DNA of 6,924 nt from an uncultured Oscillospiraceae bacterium (GCA_900554525.1 USHL01000072.1:1-6924), one strand, 5' to 3'. Counted from the stretch's first letter, positions 1 to 6,791 are shown. Notes: generated from the letters alone by a model not told the origin. Translations and numbers: made by a program.

Positions 1-661
1 ACCATTTGTCCTTAAGGGTTTTCAGTACGTTGGTCTGTGAAAGATGGTAGCCGATAATAAGCATCGGCAAAGGAGTATAAATCGCTGCCATGTAATCAAG
101 CGCCGAGCTTATCATGCCCGGAAGAGGTATTGAAAATACAAATATAACAAGGCCGGCCGCTAGCCCGATAAGACCCGGATTGATAGCAAGCTTTTTCGGG
201 GATATGTACTTTTTGTCACCGCTCATCAGAAAGACACCGTAGCTCCAGACCACCAAATTAAACATTACAACATAGGCCGAACCGTAAAGCATTCCGTCGG
301 CGCCTAACAGCACCTGCTGAAGCGGCAGTGACATAAAGCCGGCATTGGCGAATATCGTGCCGAAGCGCAGCACCCGCTCGCGCTTTTTATCCTTTGCATG
401 AAAAATGAGCGTGCTCAAAGCTATCATCAGGACCTGCACTAAAAGAGTCAGCCCGAATGCCAGCGCCAGGGATTTCATAATTTCACTGCTGTACTCCCGC
501 ACCAGCGACTTAATGATAACACAGGGGGTAACGATTATAAGCGCTATATCGGTACAGCATTTAGCGCCCTCTTCGGTCATGATACCGGCTTTGCCGGCGC
601 CGAAGCCTATCATTATCATAATCAGGAGAATACAGACCTGCGAAAGAACGGTTAAAAACAT
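1..661 (-). CDS. AEC (auxin efflux carrier) family transporter, C-terminal part beyond window
   Basis: This is an integral membrane protein of which the first 220 residues are visible; the rest runs off the left edge. Translation from the ATG at 661 starts MFLTVLSQVCILLIMIMIGF. The visible part has about seven hydrophobic stretches (roughly residues 3-22, 36-52, 63-87, 100-120, 125-147, 161-180 and 188-206). The family-like motif FANAGFMSLPL lies at residues 104-114 and NPGLIG at 161-166, both typical of the AEC/Mem_trans family, which normally has about 300 residues and ten membrane segments. Family members export or take up small organic anions such as malate or malonate; the substrate here cannot be read from sequence. 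The start overlaps the galT stop as TAATG and has no strong Shine-Dalgarno sequence, so translation probably depends on ribosomes finishing galT. It is very likely cotranscribed with galT from the promoter near 2184-2212. Confidence 0.85.
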   Translation of the reverse strand, partial: MFLTVLSQVCILLIMIMIGFGAGKAGIMTEEGAKCCTDIALIIVTPCVIIKSLVREYSSEIMKSLALAFGLTLLVQVLMIALSTLIFHAKDKKRERVLRFGTIFANAGFMSLPLQQVLLGADGMLYGSAYVVMFNLVVWSYGVFLMSGDKKYISPKKLAINPGLIGLAAGLVIFVFSIPLPGMISSALDYMAAIYTPLPMLIIGYHLSQTNVLKTLKDKW

Positions 662-2151
662 TACTTGACACTCTCGGCGAATTTTTTGAACGCCTCTATC
701 CCCTCTGCGTTTCTCTTAAATACACCGGCGTCGGACAGCACCTCCGAAAAGACAAGGCCTATCTCATTACGAAGTATGCCGCTGATATTATCCTTGTTTA
801 TATCGGGATATTTCGACCTGATTACTTCCGACCATTCGGCATGCTTTACAAGCTCGGGGTCGGCGGAAATATCGGAGCCGTTCAGCATTGCCGCCTCAAG
901 CCGCTCCATTTCTCCTTTAAGACGCGACGGAAGCACGGCAAGCCCCATAACCTCGATAAGCCCGATATTCTCTTTTTTGATATGATGAAGCTTTGCATGC
1001 GGATGGAAAACACCCAGCGGATGCTCTTTGGTGGTTATGTTGTTGCGGAGCACCAGATCAAGCTCGTAGCTTTCGCCGTTTTTGCGCGCAATGGGAGTTA
1101 TTGTATTGTGCGGCTCGCCGTCGGTTTCGGCAAACACAAAAACGCTTTCATCGGTATATGAGCGCCAGGCTTTAAGAATTTTATCCGCCAGCTCGACCAG
1201 TCTTTCCGGATTCGGCGAGGAGGTGCGTATTACCGACATAGGCCACTTAACGATGCCGCATTCAACATCGGAAAAGCCGCTGAAGCTTAAGGGATATTCG
1301 ACCTTCGCCTTCGCCATTGCAAAGGTATAGCGGCCCCCCTGAAAATGGTCATGGCTTAAAATCGAGCCGCCTACTATCGGCAGATCGGCGTTTGAGCCGA
1401 CAAAATAATGCGGGAACTGACTCACAAAATCAAGCAGCTTTTTAAAGGTATCGCGGTTTATCGCCATAGGCGTATGCTTTGAATTGAAGACTATGCAGTG
1501 CTCGTTATAGTAAACATAGGGGGAATACTGAAAGTACCATTCACTGCCGTTTACCGTCACGGGAATTATGCGGTGGTTCTGCCTTGCGGGGAAGTTGAGC
1601 CGGCCGGCATAGCCCTCGCACTCACGGCAGAGCATGCATTTGGGGTAGCCCGCCTGAGGCGCGTTTTTGGCGGCGGCAATGGCCTTCGGGTCCTTTTCGG
1701 GCTTAGAAAGATTGATGGTTATGTCCAGGTCGCCGTATTCGGTGGCGGTCACCCATTTTATATCCTTTGAAACGCGGTAGCGGCGTATGTAGTCGCTGTC
1801 GCAGCTCAGTTTGTAAAAATAATCGGTAGCCGCTTCTGGCGACTGGTCGTAAAGCACCTCAAACTCCGCAGTAACCTCGCTCGGACGCGGCATCATAGCC
1901 CCCATAAGCTTAGTGTCGAACAGGTCGCGGTGAACGATGCTGTCTTCAATAATGCCTTTTTCAACGGCATAATCCAAAAGCTCCTTTAAAGTGCCTTCAA
2001 GGTCAACCACGCAAAAATCCTCAGAACAGTCAAATTCGTCAAGGCCGAGTACTTCCAGTATACGGTTGGTGACATAAACTTCGTCGCGCGCCGTAAACAG
2101 CCCCTTTTCCAGCCCGTAGCATACTAACTTTCTGACACTGTTATCAATCAT
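661..2151 (-). CDS. galT: UDP-glucose--hexose-1-phosphate uridylyltransferase, class II
   Basis: This cytoplasmic Leloir-pathway enzyme exchanges UMP between UDP-glucose and galactose-1-phosphate, giving glucose-1-phosphate and UDP-galactose. The protein is 496 residues, the usual size of the class II form found in Firmicutes (class I enzymes are about 350). Visible signatures are the Cys cluster C172/C175/C178 followed by GRLNFPARQNHR, YYNEHCIVFNSKH around 214-226, and the active-site block SNADLPIVGGSILSHDHFQGG at 253-273, in which H267-D-H269-F-Q271 corresponds to the catalytic HxHxQ. The C-terminal half carries HNTITPIARK (348-357) and HPHAKLHHIKKENIGLIEV (383-401), also family-typical. 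The start at 2151 is preceded by GGGAG at a spacing of 10 and lies about 26 bases below the predicted transcription start. No galK or galE is visible nearby. The stop overlaps the downstream transporter start by one base. Confidence 0.96.
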   Translation of the reverse strand: MIDNSVRKLVCYGLEKGLFTARDEVYVTNRILEVLGLDEFDCSEDFCVVDLEGTLKELLDYAVEKGIIEDSIVHRDLFDTKLMGAMMPRPSEVTAEFEVLYDQSPEAATDYFYKLSCDSDYIRRYRVSKDIKWVTATEYGDLDITINLSKPEKDPKAIAAAKNAPQAGYPKCMLCRECEGYAGRLNFPARQNHRIIPVTVNGSEWYFQYSPYVYYNEHCIVFNSKHTPMAINRDTFKKLLDFVSQFPHYFVGSNADLPIVGGSILSHDHFQGGRYTFAMAKAKVEYPLSFSGFSDVECGIVKWPMSVIRTSSPNPERLVELADKILKAWRSYTDESVFVFAETDGEPHNTITPIARKNGESYELDLVLRNNITTKEHPLGVFHPHAKLHHIKKENIGLIEVMGLAVLPSRLKGEMERLEAAMLNGSDISADPELVKHAEWSEVIRSKYPDINKDNISGILRNEIGLVFSEVLSDAGVFKRNAEGIEAFKKFAESVK

Positions 2152-2183
2152 ATTCCTTAAACTCCCATATTTTATTCAATTAA

Positions 2184-2212
2184 ATTATACTTCTTTTGAA
2201 GACGGCTGTCAA
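2184..2212 (-). promoter_or_regulatory. Consensus sigma-A promoter of the galT-transporter operon
   Basis: On the minus strand there is a TTGACA -35 box (2212-2207), a spacer of exactly 17 bases, and a TATAAT -10 box (2189-2184): both hexamers match consensus perfectly. Transcription should start near 2177, giving a 5' leader of about 26 bases with the galT ribosome binding site GGGAG at 2166-2162. A short inverted repeat, CTTC-AAAA-GAAG on the minus strand, lies in the spacer (2201-2190) and could be an operator, though four-base arms are weak evidence. I saw no CcpA cre-like site. A promoter this strong suggests constitutive high expression unless a repressor acts on it. Confidence 0.85.
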
Positions 2213-2256
2213 TTATAATACACAGGGATTTCTAACGCTCGGGATTTTCTGAATCG

Positions 2257-2301
2257 AAGCTACGCCGCAGTCGCTCTTTGAGTTCCCTTGGAGCGACGCT
2301 T
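2257..2301. repeat. Bulged inverted repeat in the galT upstream region
   Basis: GTCGCTC (2270-2276) pairs with GAGCGAC (2291-2297) across a 14-base loop. Immediately outside, AAGC (2257-2260) pairs with GCTT (2298-2301) if a nine-base bulge (2261-2269) is allowed on one side only. The structure sits between the terminator of the U32 gene and the galT promoter, so it lies upstream of the predicted galT transcription start and is probably not in that mRNA. No T-run follows it on either strand, so it is not an ordinary terminator. It may be a degenerate dispersed repeat or a protein-binding site; function is unknown. Confidence 0.4.
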
Positions 2302-2315
2302 AAAATAAACCGCGC

Positions 2316-2345
2316 AAAATTAAAAGCACGGGCCGAAGCCCGTGC
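2316..2345 (-). terminator. Rho-independent terminator of the zapA-U32 operon
   Basis: In the minus-strand transcript an 8-bp GC-rich stem, GCACGGGC pairing with GCCCGTGC (2345-2338 and 2333-2326), is capped by a stable TTCG tetraloop and followed by TTTTAATTTTG. It begins seven bases after the stop codon of the U32 peptidase gene. No U-tract exists on the other strand, so it works in one direction and separates this operon from galT. Confidence 0.95.
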
Positions 2346-2351
2346 ATAACC

Positions 2352-4454
2352 TTAAAGCGAGCCCCGGTAAAAAAGCCCGCGGGTATATTTTACATCCGCC
2401 GCCGCGCCGTTCATATAAGCCTTGATGACCTCCGACGCACGCGCGGCCGTTTCGCCGGTAAAATAAAGCAGAACAAAATCCAGCCCGGCAGCCCCGTCCA
2501 TACGGTCGGCCAGCCATATCGGCACCGAGTTGAGCAGCTCGCTGTAGCCCATGCGGCACCGCACCCGAAATTCGGTTCCCAGACGGTCGGTAATGACTCC
2601 CCCGCCGCGGCAGCTTTCACAGCTCCGCCCGTTTTTCAGCGGACAGTTCCTTGTCAGCATAAGCGGAATATTTCCGTATGCGACTATGCCCTTCGGCATC
2701 GGCGCCGCCAGCTTTACCGCATCTGACAGCAGAATTTCGTTTGAAAGCAGCACCGCTTCCGCCCCGAATTTCCTCGCCGCCGCGGCCGCCGCGGAATTGC
2801 AGATATTAAGCCCCGTATCGGCTATTACGCCAAGCCCCGACGCCTTTGCCAGTCTGACCGCCGAAAGATTTCCGCAGAGCGCCGACCTGAAGCCCTGCGA
2901 CTTAAAAAGCTCCAGCCGTTCCGAAATACGGCGCTCGCTCACTATGCCGCGCGGAATTTCGGCTATCAGCGGAATTTCCGTTTCAAGACCCTGCCAATCA
3001 TTTTCAAGCGGAAAAACAATCGCGGAAACGCCGTCAAGCTTTTCCGGTATCTGAGTCGAATTTTCAAAACGCACGGCAAGCTTCGGCCCGCCTGCCGAAT
3101 TTATGCTTTTAAGCTCCAAGGCGGGTCCCGCAATATTCTCTGCGGCGGCGGTATTGACGTCAGGTGCATAATCCGCATATGACGGCGGATGCTTTACCGC
3201 GGCTCGCATACGGTCAAGCTGCTCCGCTGCACTTCTTCTGAGAGCGTTAAGCTCCCCCGCACGCACAAACAGCCCGCCGTCTGCCTCTACCGCAATTTCC
3301 GTATTATACGGCGTAGAGCCGAATTTATCAAGCCCCGCCTTTAAGCTTTGGGCATCGGCCGCCGAATTTACCGCTTTCTGCGGCACCTCACCGTATACCT
3401 CAGCGCGGTTCACACCGTCGTCAAGCGAGAAGCTTATCGGTTTTCCTACCCTTACGCTCAGCCTTGCTTTGACCGCAACGCTCCGCCGCTCTGCGCGGTA
3501 AAGCTCATGCAGCTTCGGAAAGGCAAGAGCCGCCGCCGAAACGTCTTCTTTCGTTCTGACACCGAACATATCACGTCCGGTTTTTGACTCATAATACCCC
3601 GCCGTAAAGCCGGACCGTGAAAAAACATTTTTAAGGGTTTCCTCAGTGTCGGGTGACACCGTTCCGTTATCAAGAGCGTCTCGGCAGGCCGAAACCGCCG
3701 CCGCAACATATTCCGGGCGCTTCATTCTTCCCTCTATTTTAAAGGAAGAAACGCCTATGGACTCAAGCTCTCTTATGTATCTGAGCAGTGAAAGATCCTT
3801 AAGGCTCAGGTCATAGCCGGTTCCGCCGTCGACCGCAAAGGGCAGTCGGCAGGGGCCGGCACACAGCCCTCTGTTGCCGCTGCGCGAGCCTAAAAAAGCA
3901 GACATAAGGCACTGGCCCGAAACCGCCATGCACAGCGCGCCATGCACAAAAGCCTCGACCTCTATGCCGAGCCGTTCCGCCTCGCGGCAGAAAGCCTTTA
4001 ATTCCGCCGACGACATTTCCCGCCCTGCCACTACGCGGGTAAAGCCCATCTCTTTTAACAGGCGCAGAGCCGCAGGAGAATGAACCGAGCACTGTGTAGA
4101 AGCGTGCAGCCGAAGCCCGGGTATAAGACGGTGCAGTGCCGATGCCAAACCCCAATCCTGAATGATTATGCCGTCGATACCGTAATTATATGCATCGCGC
4201 GCCAGTGCGAACGCCGGCTCCAGCTCGTTTTCTTTCAGCATTATATTAAGGGCGAGGTACACCTTCACTCCCCTTATATGGCAATATTCCGCCGCGCTTT
4301 TAAGCTCCTGCACATCAAAATTCTGCGCGCCCCGTCTTGCGGAAAACTCCTTTGCGCCGAGATATACCGCGTCCGCGCCGCTCCTCACGGCGGCGGTGAG
4401 CATTTCGCCGCCGCCTGCGGGGGCCAGTATCTCCGGCTTTAAGAGACCGCTCAT
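2352..4454 (-). CDS. U32 family peptidase with DUF3656 domain (RlhA/YdcP-like)
   Basis: The protein has 700 residues. The N-terminal part (about 8-290) is a U32 domain: EILAPAGG at 8-15, ADAVYLG at 27-33, and the U32 signature EAFVHGALCMAVSGQC at 167-182. Four cysteines, C175, C182, C198 and C202 (C-x6-C-x15-C-x3-C), fit the iron-sulfur ligands known in this superfamily. FKIEGRMKRPEYV follows at 238-250. Residues about 327-420 resemble DUF3656, with GSTPYNTEIAVE and GLFVRAGELNALRR. A C-terminal cluster C604, C612, C615, C633, followed by LNSVPIWLADR, could bind metal. E. coli RlhA, of similar build, is needed for 5-hydroxycytidine at 23S rRNA position 2501; other U32 proteins act in tRNA hydroxylation, quinone hydroxylation or as collagenases. 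An RNA-hydroxylation role is therefore inferred, not shown. V179 replaces the usual Tyr/Phe of the signature. Its ATG overlaps the zapA stop by four bases, implying coupled translation. Confidence 0.93.
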   Translation of the reverse strand: MSGLLKPEILAPAGGGEMLTAAVRSGADAVYLGAKEFSARRGAQNFDVQELKSAAEYCHIRGVKVYLALNIMLKENELEPAFALARDAYNYGIDGIIIQDWGLASALHRLIPGLRLHASTQCSVHSPAALRLLKEMGFTRVVAGREMSSAELKAFCREAERLGIEVEAFVHGALCMAVSGQCLMSAFLGSRSGNRGLCAGPCRLPFAVDGGTGYDLSLKDLSLLRYIRELESIGVSSFKIEGRMKRPEYVAAAVSACRDALDNGTVSPDTEETLKNVFSRSGFTAGYYESKTGRDMFGVRTKEDVSAAALAFPKLHELYRAERRSVAVKARLSVRVGKPISFSLDDGVNRAEVYGEVPQKAVNSAADAQSLKAGLDKFGSTPYNTEIAVEADGGLFVRAGELNALRRSAAEQLDRMRAAVKHPPSYADYAPDVNTAAAENIAGPALELKSINSAGGPKLAVRFENSTQIPEKLDGVSAIVFPLENDWQGLETEIPLIAEIPRGIVSERRISERLELFKSQGFRSALCGNLSAVRLAKASGLGVIADTGLNICNSAAAAAARKFGAEAVLLSNEILLSDAVKLAAPMPKGIVAYGNIPLMLTRNCPLKNGRSCESCRGGGVITDRLGTEFRVRCRMGYSELLNSVPIWLADRMDGAAGLDFVLLYFTGETAARASEVIKAYMNGAAADVKYTRGLFYRGSL

Positions 4455-4744
4455 TTATCGTCCAGCCTCATTTGCTTTCCGGCGTATCCGCCATTTTCGG
4501 CCTCCAGCCGCGCAATCCTGCGCCGCAGTGTCTCATTTTCCTTTTTAGCTTTTTTTGCGTCGTCAAGCGATTCAAGGGCCGCCATTACCGCCACCATCGT
4601 AGTGGAAATATAAGGATTCTGTTTGGTGATATACCTCAGCTTATTTTCAAGCTCGCTGCCGAGCTCCTCCAGATACTCCGCCGGCTCATCGCTTCTTACT
4701 TTATAGTTGATTCCGCCGACAGTGATTTTGATTTCATTGGCCAT
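4451..4744 (-). CDS. zapA: Cell division protein ZapA
   Basis: This small cytoplasmic protein (97 residues) of the ZapA family binds FtsZ and promotes bundling of its filaments at the division site. The N-terminal part, EIKITVGGINYKVRSDE (residues 4-20), is the predicted beta-strand head. PAEYLEELGSELENKLRYI follows, then VAVMAALESLDDAKKAKKE. Residues about 55-85 form a charged coiled-coil helix with heptad-like spacing, as expected for the dimerising stalk. The start chosen is the ATG at 4744, preceded by GGGGGA at a spacing of six; the frame stays open to 4864, but that extension would run through the promoter region and has no family similarity. The stop overlaps the U32 gene start as ATGA. 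A zapA-U32 arrangement is, to my knowledge, common in Clostridia, often near pheT and mutS2, which are not seen here. Confidence 0.93.
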   Translation of the reverse strand: MANEIKITVGGINYKVRSDEPAEYLEELGSELENKLRYITKQNPYISTTMVAVMAALESLDDAKKAKKENETLRRRIARLEAENGGYAGKQMRLDDK

Positions 4745-4750
4745 TATACT

Positions 4751-4756
4751 TCCCCC
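4751..4756 (-). promoter_or_regulatory. Ribosome binding site fixing the zapA start
   Basis: GGGGGA on the minus strand is separated from the ATG at 4744 by six bases. It selects this internal ATG over starts further upstream in the same open frame, which would give 137 residues with an unrelated N-terminus. Confidence 0.75.
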
Positions 4757-4766
4757 TTTTTCTTTT

Positions 4767-4795
4767 ATAATAACCGATTTTCGCTCAAATTTAAA
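4767..4795 (-). promoter_or_regulatory. Putative zapA-U32 operon promoter
   Basis: The minus strand shows TTTAAA (4795-4790, 4 of 6 matches to the -35 consensus), a 17-base spacer and TATTAT (4772-4767, 5 of 6 matches to the -10 box). Transcription would begin near 4760, leaving a leader of about 16 bases that still includes the ribosome binding site. The surrounding sequence is AT-rich, so chance matches are possible. Confidence 0.5.
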
Positions 4796-4813
4796 GTATT
4801 TTTTCCGCTTTGC

Positions 4814-4842
4814 TTTACAAAAAAGGCGCAAATTGATATAAT
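4814..4842 (+). promoter_or_regulatory. Extended -10 sigma-A promoter of the PGM-like gene
   Basis: TTTACA (4814-4819, one mismatch to TTGACA) is followed after exactly 17 bases by a perfect TATAAT (4837-4842), which also has the extended -10 motif TGA directly in front (4834-4836). Transcription is expected near 4849, so the mRNA leader is only about 16 bases and begins just before the GGAGG site. That leaves no room for a riboswitch or T-box, so any control must act at the promoter. Confidence 0.85.
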
Positions 4843-4851
4843 GTAACCATT

Positions 4852-4857
4852 GGAGGG
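4852..4857 (+). promoter_or_regulatory. Ribosome binding site fixing the start at 4865
   Basis: GGAGGG lies eight bases before the ATG at 4865. The alternative TTG start at 4850 would overlap this site and lies next to the predicted transcription start, so the shorter protein is the real one. Confidence 0.85.
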
Positions 4858-4864
4858 AAACCAA

Positions 4865-6076
4865 ATGAAATATCTTGTTTTACTTTGTGACGGCATGGCC
4901 GACACCCCGAACGCCGCTCTCGGCGGAAAAACGCCTATGGAGTGCGCCGAAAAGCCGTTAACGGATAAGCTTGCCAAGCTTTCCAAGGCAGGCCTGTGCC
5001 GCACCGTAGCCGAGGGACTGAAGCCCGGCAGCGATGTCGCCAACCTTTCGGTTATGGGCTATGACCCGAAAATCTGCTACACCGGCCGCTCCCCGCTTGA
5101 AGCGGCCTCTATAGGTGTTGACCTCGCCGACACGGATGTTGCCCTGCGGTGCAACATAGTAACCCTTTCCGGTGAGGAAAGCTATGCCGACAAAACAATG
5201 GTGGATTACTGCGCCGGCGATATTTCAACCGAAGAGGCGCGCGAAATCATCAGCTCGGTCGAAGAGGCCTTCGGCAATGAAATTTATAAATTTTACAGCG
5301 GGGTCAGCTACCGTCACTGTCTGGTAGTCAAGAACGGCACCACCGAGCTCGGTACCATGACGCCGCCGCACGACATCAGCGGTAAAGTTATAGGAAGTTA
5401 TTTAAGCAAATCCGAAAACGCCGCTCCGCTTATAGAGCTTATGAAAAAAAGCTATGAGCTTTTGAAAGATCACCCGGTAAATCTCGCCCGACGCGCCAAA
5501 GGACTTAACGAAGCCAATTCCATCTGGCTGTGGGGCGAAGGCCGAAAGCCTCGGCTTGAAAACTTCCGTGCCAAAAACGGCGTTTCAGGCTGTGTGGTAA
5601 GCGCTGTCGACCTCTTAAAGGGCATAGGTATCTGCGCAGGTATGGATACTCCCGTAATACCCGGCGCCACGGGTTATATCGATACCGATTTTGAGGGCAA
5701 GGCTCAGGCGGCGATAAACGCCTTTAAGGGCGGCACCGACCTTGTTTACCTGCATTTTGAGGCGCCTGACGAGTGCGGTCACCGCGGAGAAGCCGAAAAC
5801 AAGGTTAAAGCCATAGAATACATCGACCGCCGTGCGCTTGCGCCTGTCTTAGAATATCTTGATTCCTGCGGTGACTGCTACCGCATACTTATTATGCCTG
5901 ATCACCCGACCCCGCTCGACATTATGACACACTCGCCGGAGCCGGTGCCGTTCATCATTTACGACAGCCGCAAGGCGGAAAACGGGATTTCCTCATTCAC
6001 AGAAAAAAACGCCGCCGAAACCGGATTTTTTATAGACCACGGACCGGATATTATGAATATGCTTTTGGAAAAATAA
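4865..6076 (+). CDS. apgM: Cofactor-independent phosphoglycerate mutase, archaeal-type / proposed homoserine kinase
   Basis: This 403-residue cytoplasmic enzyme belongs to the alkaline phosphatase superfamily. All expected metal and catalytic residues are visible: D9 in LLCDGMAD, nucleophile S56 in KPGSDVANLSVMGYDP, D302 and H306 in HFEAPDECGHRGE, D346-H347 in MPDHPTP, H356 in THSPEPVPF and H392 in FFIDHGPDIMN. Length and order match the short archaeal-type (aPGAM) group of about 400 residues, not GpmI (about 510). Members either interconvert 3- and 2-phosphoglycerate or, in the subfamily described as proposed homoserine kinase (TIGR02535), make O-phosphohomoserine for threonine synthesis; a Bacteroides member has genetic support for the latter. 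The DHPTP...TH...PVPF block here recalls that subfamily, but I judge this from memory. The start is set by GGAGG eight bases upstream of ATG 4865. The gene stands alone, with its own promoter and terminator; no thr or glycolytic genes are adjacent. Confidence 0.88.
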   Translation: MKYLVLLCDGMADTPNAALGGKTPMECAEKPLTDKLAKLSKAGLCRTVAEGLKPGSDVANLSVMGYDPKICYTGRSPLEAASIGVDLADTDVALRCNIVTLSGEESYADKTMVDYCAGDISTEEAREIISSVEEAFGNEIYKFYSGVSYRHCLVVKNGTTELGTMTPPHDISGKVIGSYLSKSENAAPLIELMKKSYELLKDHPVNLARRAKGLNEANSIWLWGEGRKPRLENFRAKNGVSGCVVSAVDLLKGIGICAGMDTPVIPGATGYIDTDFEGKAQAAINAFKGGTDLVYLHFEAPDECGHRGEAENKVKAIEYIDRRALAPVLEYLDSCGDCYRILIMPDHPTPLDIMTHSPEPVPFIIYDSRKAENGISSFTEKNAAETGFFIDHGPDIMNMLLEK

Positions 6077-6077
6077 T

Positions 6078-6110
6078 AAAAAGTGAACGGAAATATCCGT
6101 TCACTTTTTT
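6078..6110. terminator. Bidirectional rho-independent terminator
   Basis: A perfect 14-bp stem (6078-6091 with 6096-6109) encloses the four-base loop AATA. The arms start with A5 and end with T5-T6, so a U-tract follows the hairpin on both strands. It lies between the stop codons of two convergent genes, one base after the PGM-like gene stop on the plus strand and three bases beyond the anti-sigma-like gene stop on the minus strand, and should end both transcripts. Confidence 0.95.
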
Positions 6111-6113
6111 CAT

Positions 6114-6791
6114 TCAGAAATCATTTATTTTTACCGCATCGTCAAAATCAATAGCAGAGCCGTCGCCGTTATGGACAAACCTGAAGGCGTAGCCGTATTC
6201 CGGCGAAGGTGTAAAAGCCTCCAGCTCACCGTCGGTCATCTGGACCAGAAGCACGCTTTCCGGCATTTTCACGCCCTCCCCCTCATAGCTGAAGGTTTCT
6301 ATTTCATAGAATGTATACCCGAGCTCCTTAAGCCGCTTATATTCAGCCGTTTTTTGCTCCTCTGTCGCCTCTCCTTCATCTGAGAAAATATCAATCGCCA
6401 GCACGAACACCGCGTCTTTGCCTTTGTAATGCTCCCTCGCCGCCTCGACATCCATAAAGCAAAAATATTCTCCGTTTTCGGGTGTTTTATAGCTTGATGA
6501 TATTTGCCCGCCCGCCTTATACTCCGTAACGGTTGTTGTTTTAAGCCCGCCGCTCGCTTTATTTTCGCTTATCTTTTCGGAATCCGCCGCGCCGGTTTCG
6601 GCTGAGCTTTTACTGCCGGCAGAGTCAAAACCGATATTCTGCCGGAAAATCACTCCTGCCAGCACCGCTATGCAGACGCAGGAAAGCGCCGCGGCAGTTC
6701 TTTTGGCAAGCTTCCGCCTCTGTCTTTTAGCGGCGTTGTAGGTCTCGCGCCGCTCAAACAATTCTTCGGCAATTTCATTATAATTCTTCAT
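6114..6791 (-). CDS. Single-pass membrane protein, probable anti-sigma factor
   Basis: The protein has 225 residues and no family I can name. Residues 1-31 are highly charged and probably a cytoplasmic amphipathic helix (EIAEELFERRETYNAAKRQRRK). Residues about 32-49 form one membrane segment (TAAALSCVCIAVLAGVIF) with Arg/Lys-rich residues before it, so the N-terminus should face the cytoplasm. A Ser/Ala/Lys-rich linker (about 54-100) leads to an acidic outer domain (about 105-225) containing YGYAFRFVHNGDGSAIDF. There is no zinc-binding HxxxCxxC of the ZAS class. Assignment as anti-sigma rests on topology and on the overlap of 14 bases with the end of an upstream sigma factor gene, the classical arrangement for ECF pairs. 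The start at 6791 has AAAGGAGG nine bases upstream. Alternatively it could be an envelope protein merely controlled by that sigma factor. Confidence 0.7.
   Translation of the reverse strand: MKNYNEIAEELFERRETYNAAKRQRRKLAKRTAAALSCVCIAVLAGVIFRQNIGFDSAGSKSSAETGAADSEKISENKASGGLKTTTVTEYKAGGQISSSYKTPENGEYFCFMDVEAAREHYKGKDAVFVLAIDIFSDEGEATEEQKTAEYKRLKELGYTFYEIETFSYEGEGVKMPESVLLVQMTDGELEAFTPSPEYGYAFRFVHNGDGSAIDFDDAVKINDF

Noticed and set aside
405..1770. Several plus-strand open frames (60-106 codons) opposite the transporter and galT
   Set aside because: They are antisense to clear family members, have no recognisable products and overlap each other in different frames.
2212..2217. A second TATAAT on the minus strand just upstream of the galT promoter
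   Set aside because: No -35-like hexamer lies at 16-18 bases upstream, and it abuts the -35 box of the much better promoter.
2152..2351. Possible riboswitch or cre site upstream of galT
   Set aside because: The predicted leader is only about 26 bases, and no sequence fitting the CcpA cre consensus was found.
2551..3054. A 167-codon plus-strand open frame opposite the U32 gene
   Set aside because: It lies fully antisense to a well-supported gene, its protein is low-complexity Ser/Ala/Pro-rich with no recognisable domain, and such frames arise readily opposite GC-rich coding sequence.
4472..4846. A 124-codon plus-strand frame opposite zapA
   Set aside because: It covers zapA and its promoter region, and the product has no recognisable features beyond residues mirrored from zapA.
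4745..4864. N-terminal extension of ZapA to 137 residues
   Set aside because: The extension crosses the divergent promoter region, lacks similarity to ZapA, and a good ribosome binding site precedes the internal ATG at 4744.
4850..4864. TTG start for the PGM-like enzyme, five residues longer
   Set aside because: The TTG is at the predicted transcription start and overlaps the ribosome binding site that serves the ATG at 4865; family members begin at the equivalent of MKYLVLLCDG.
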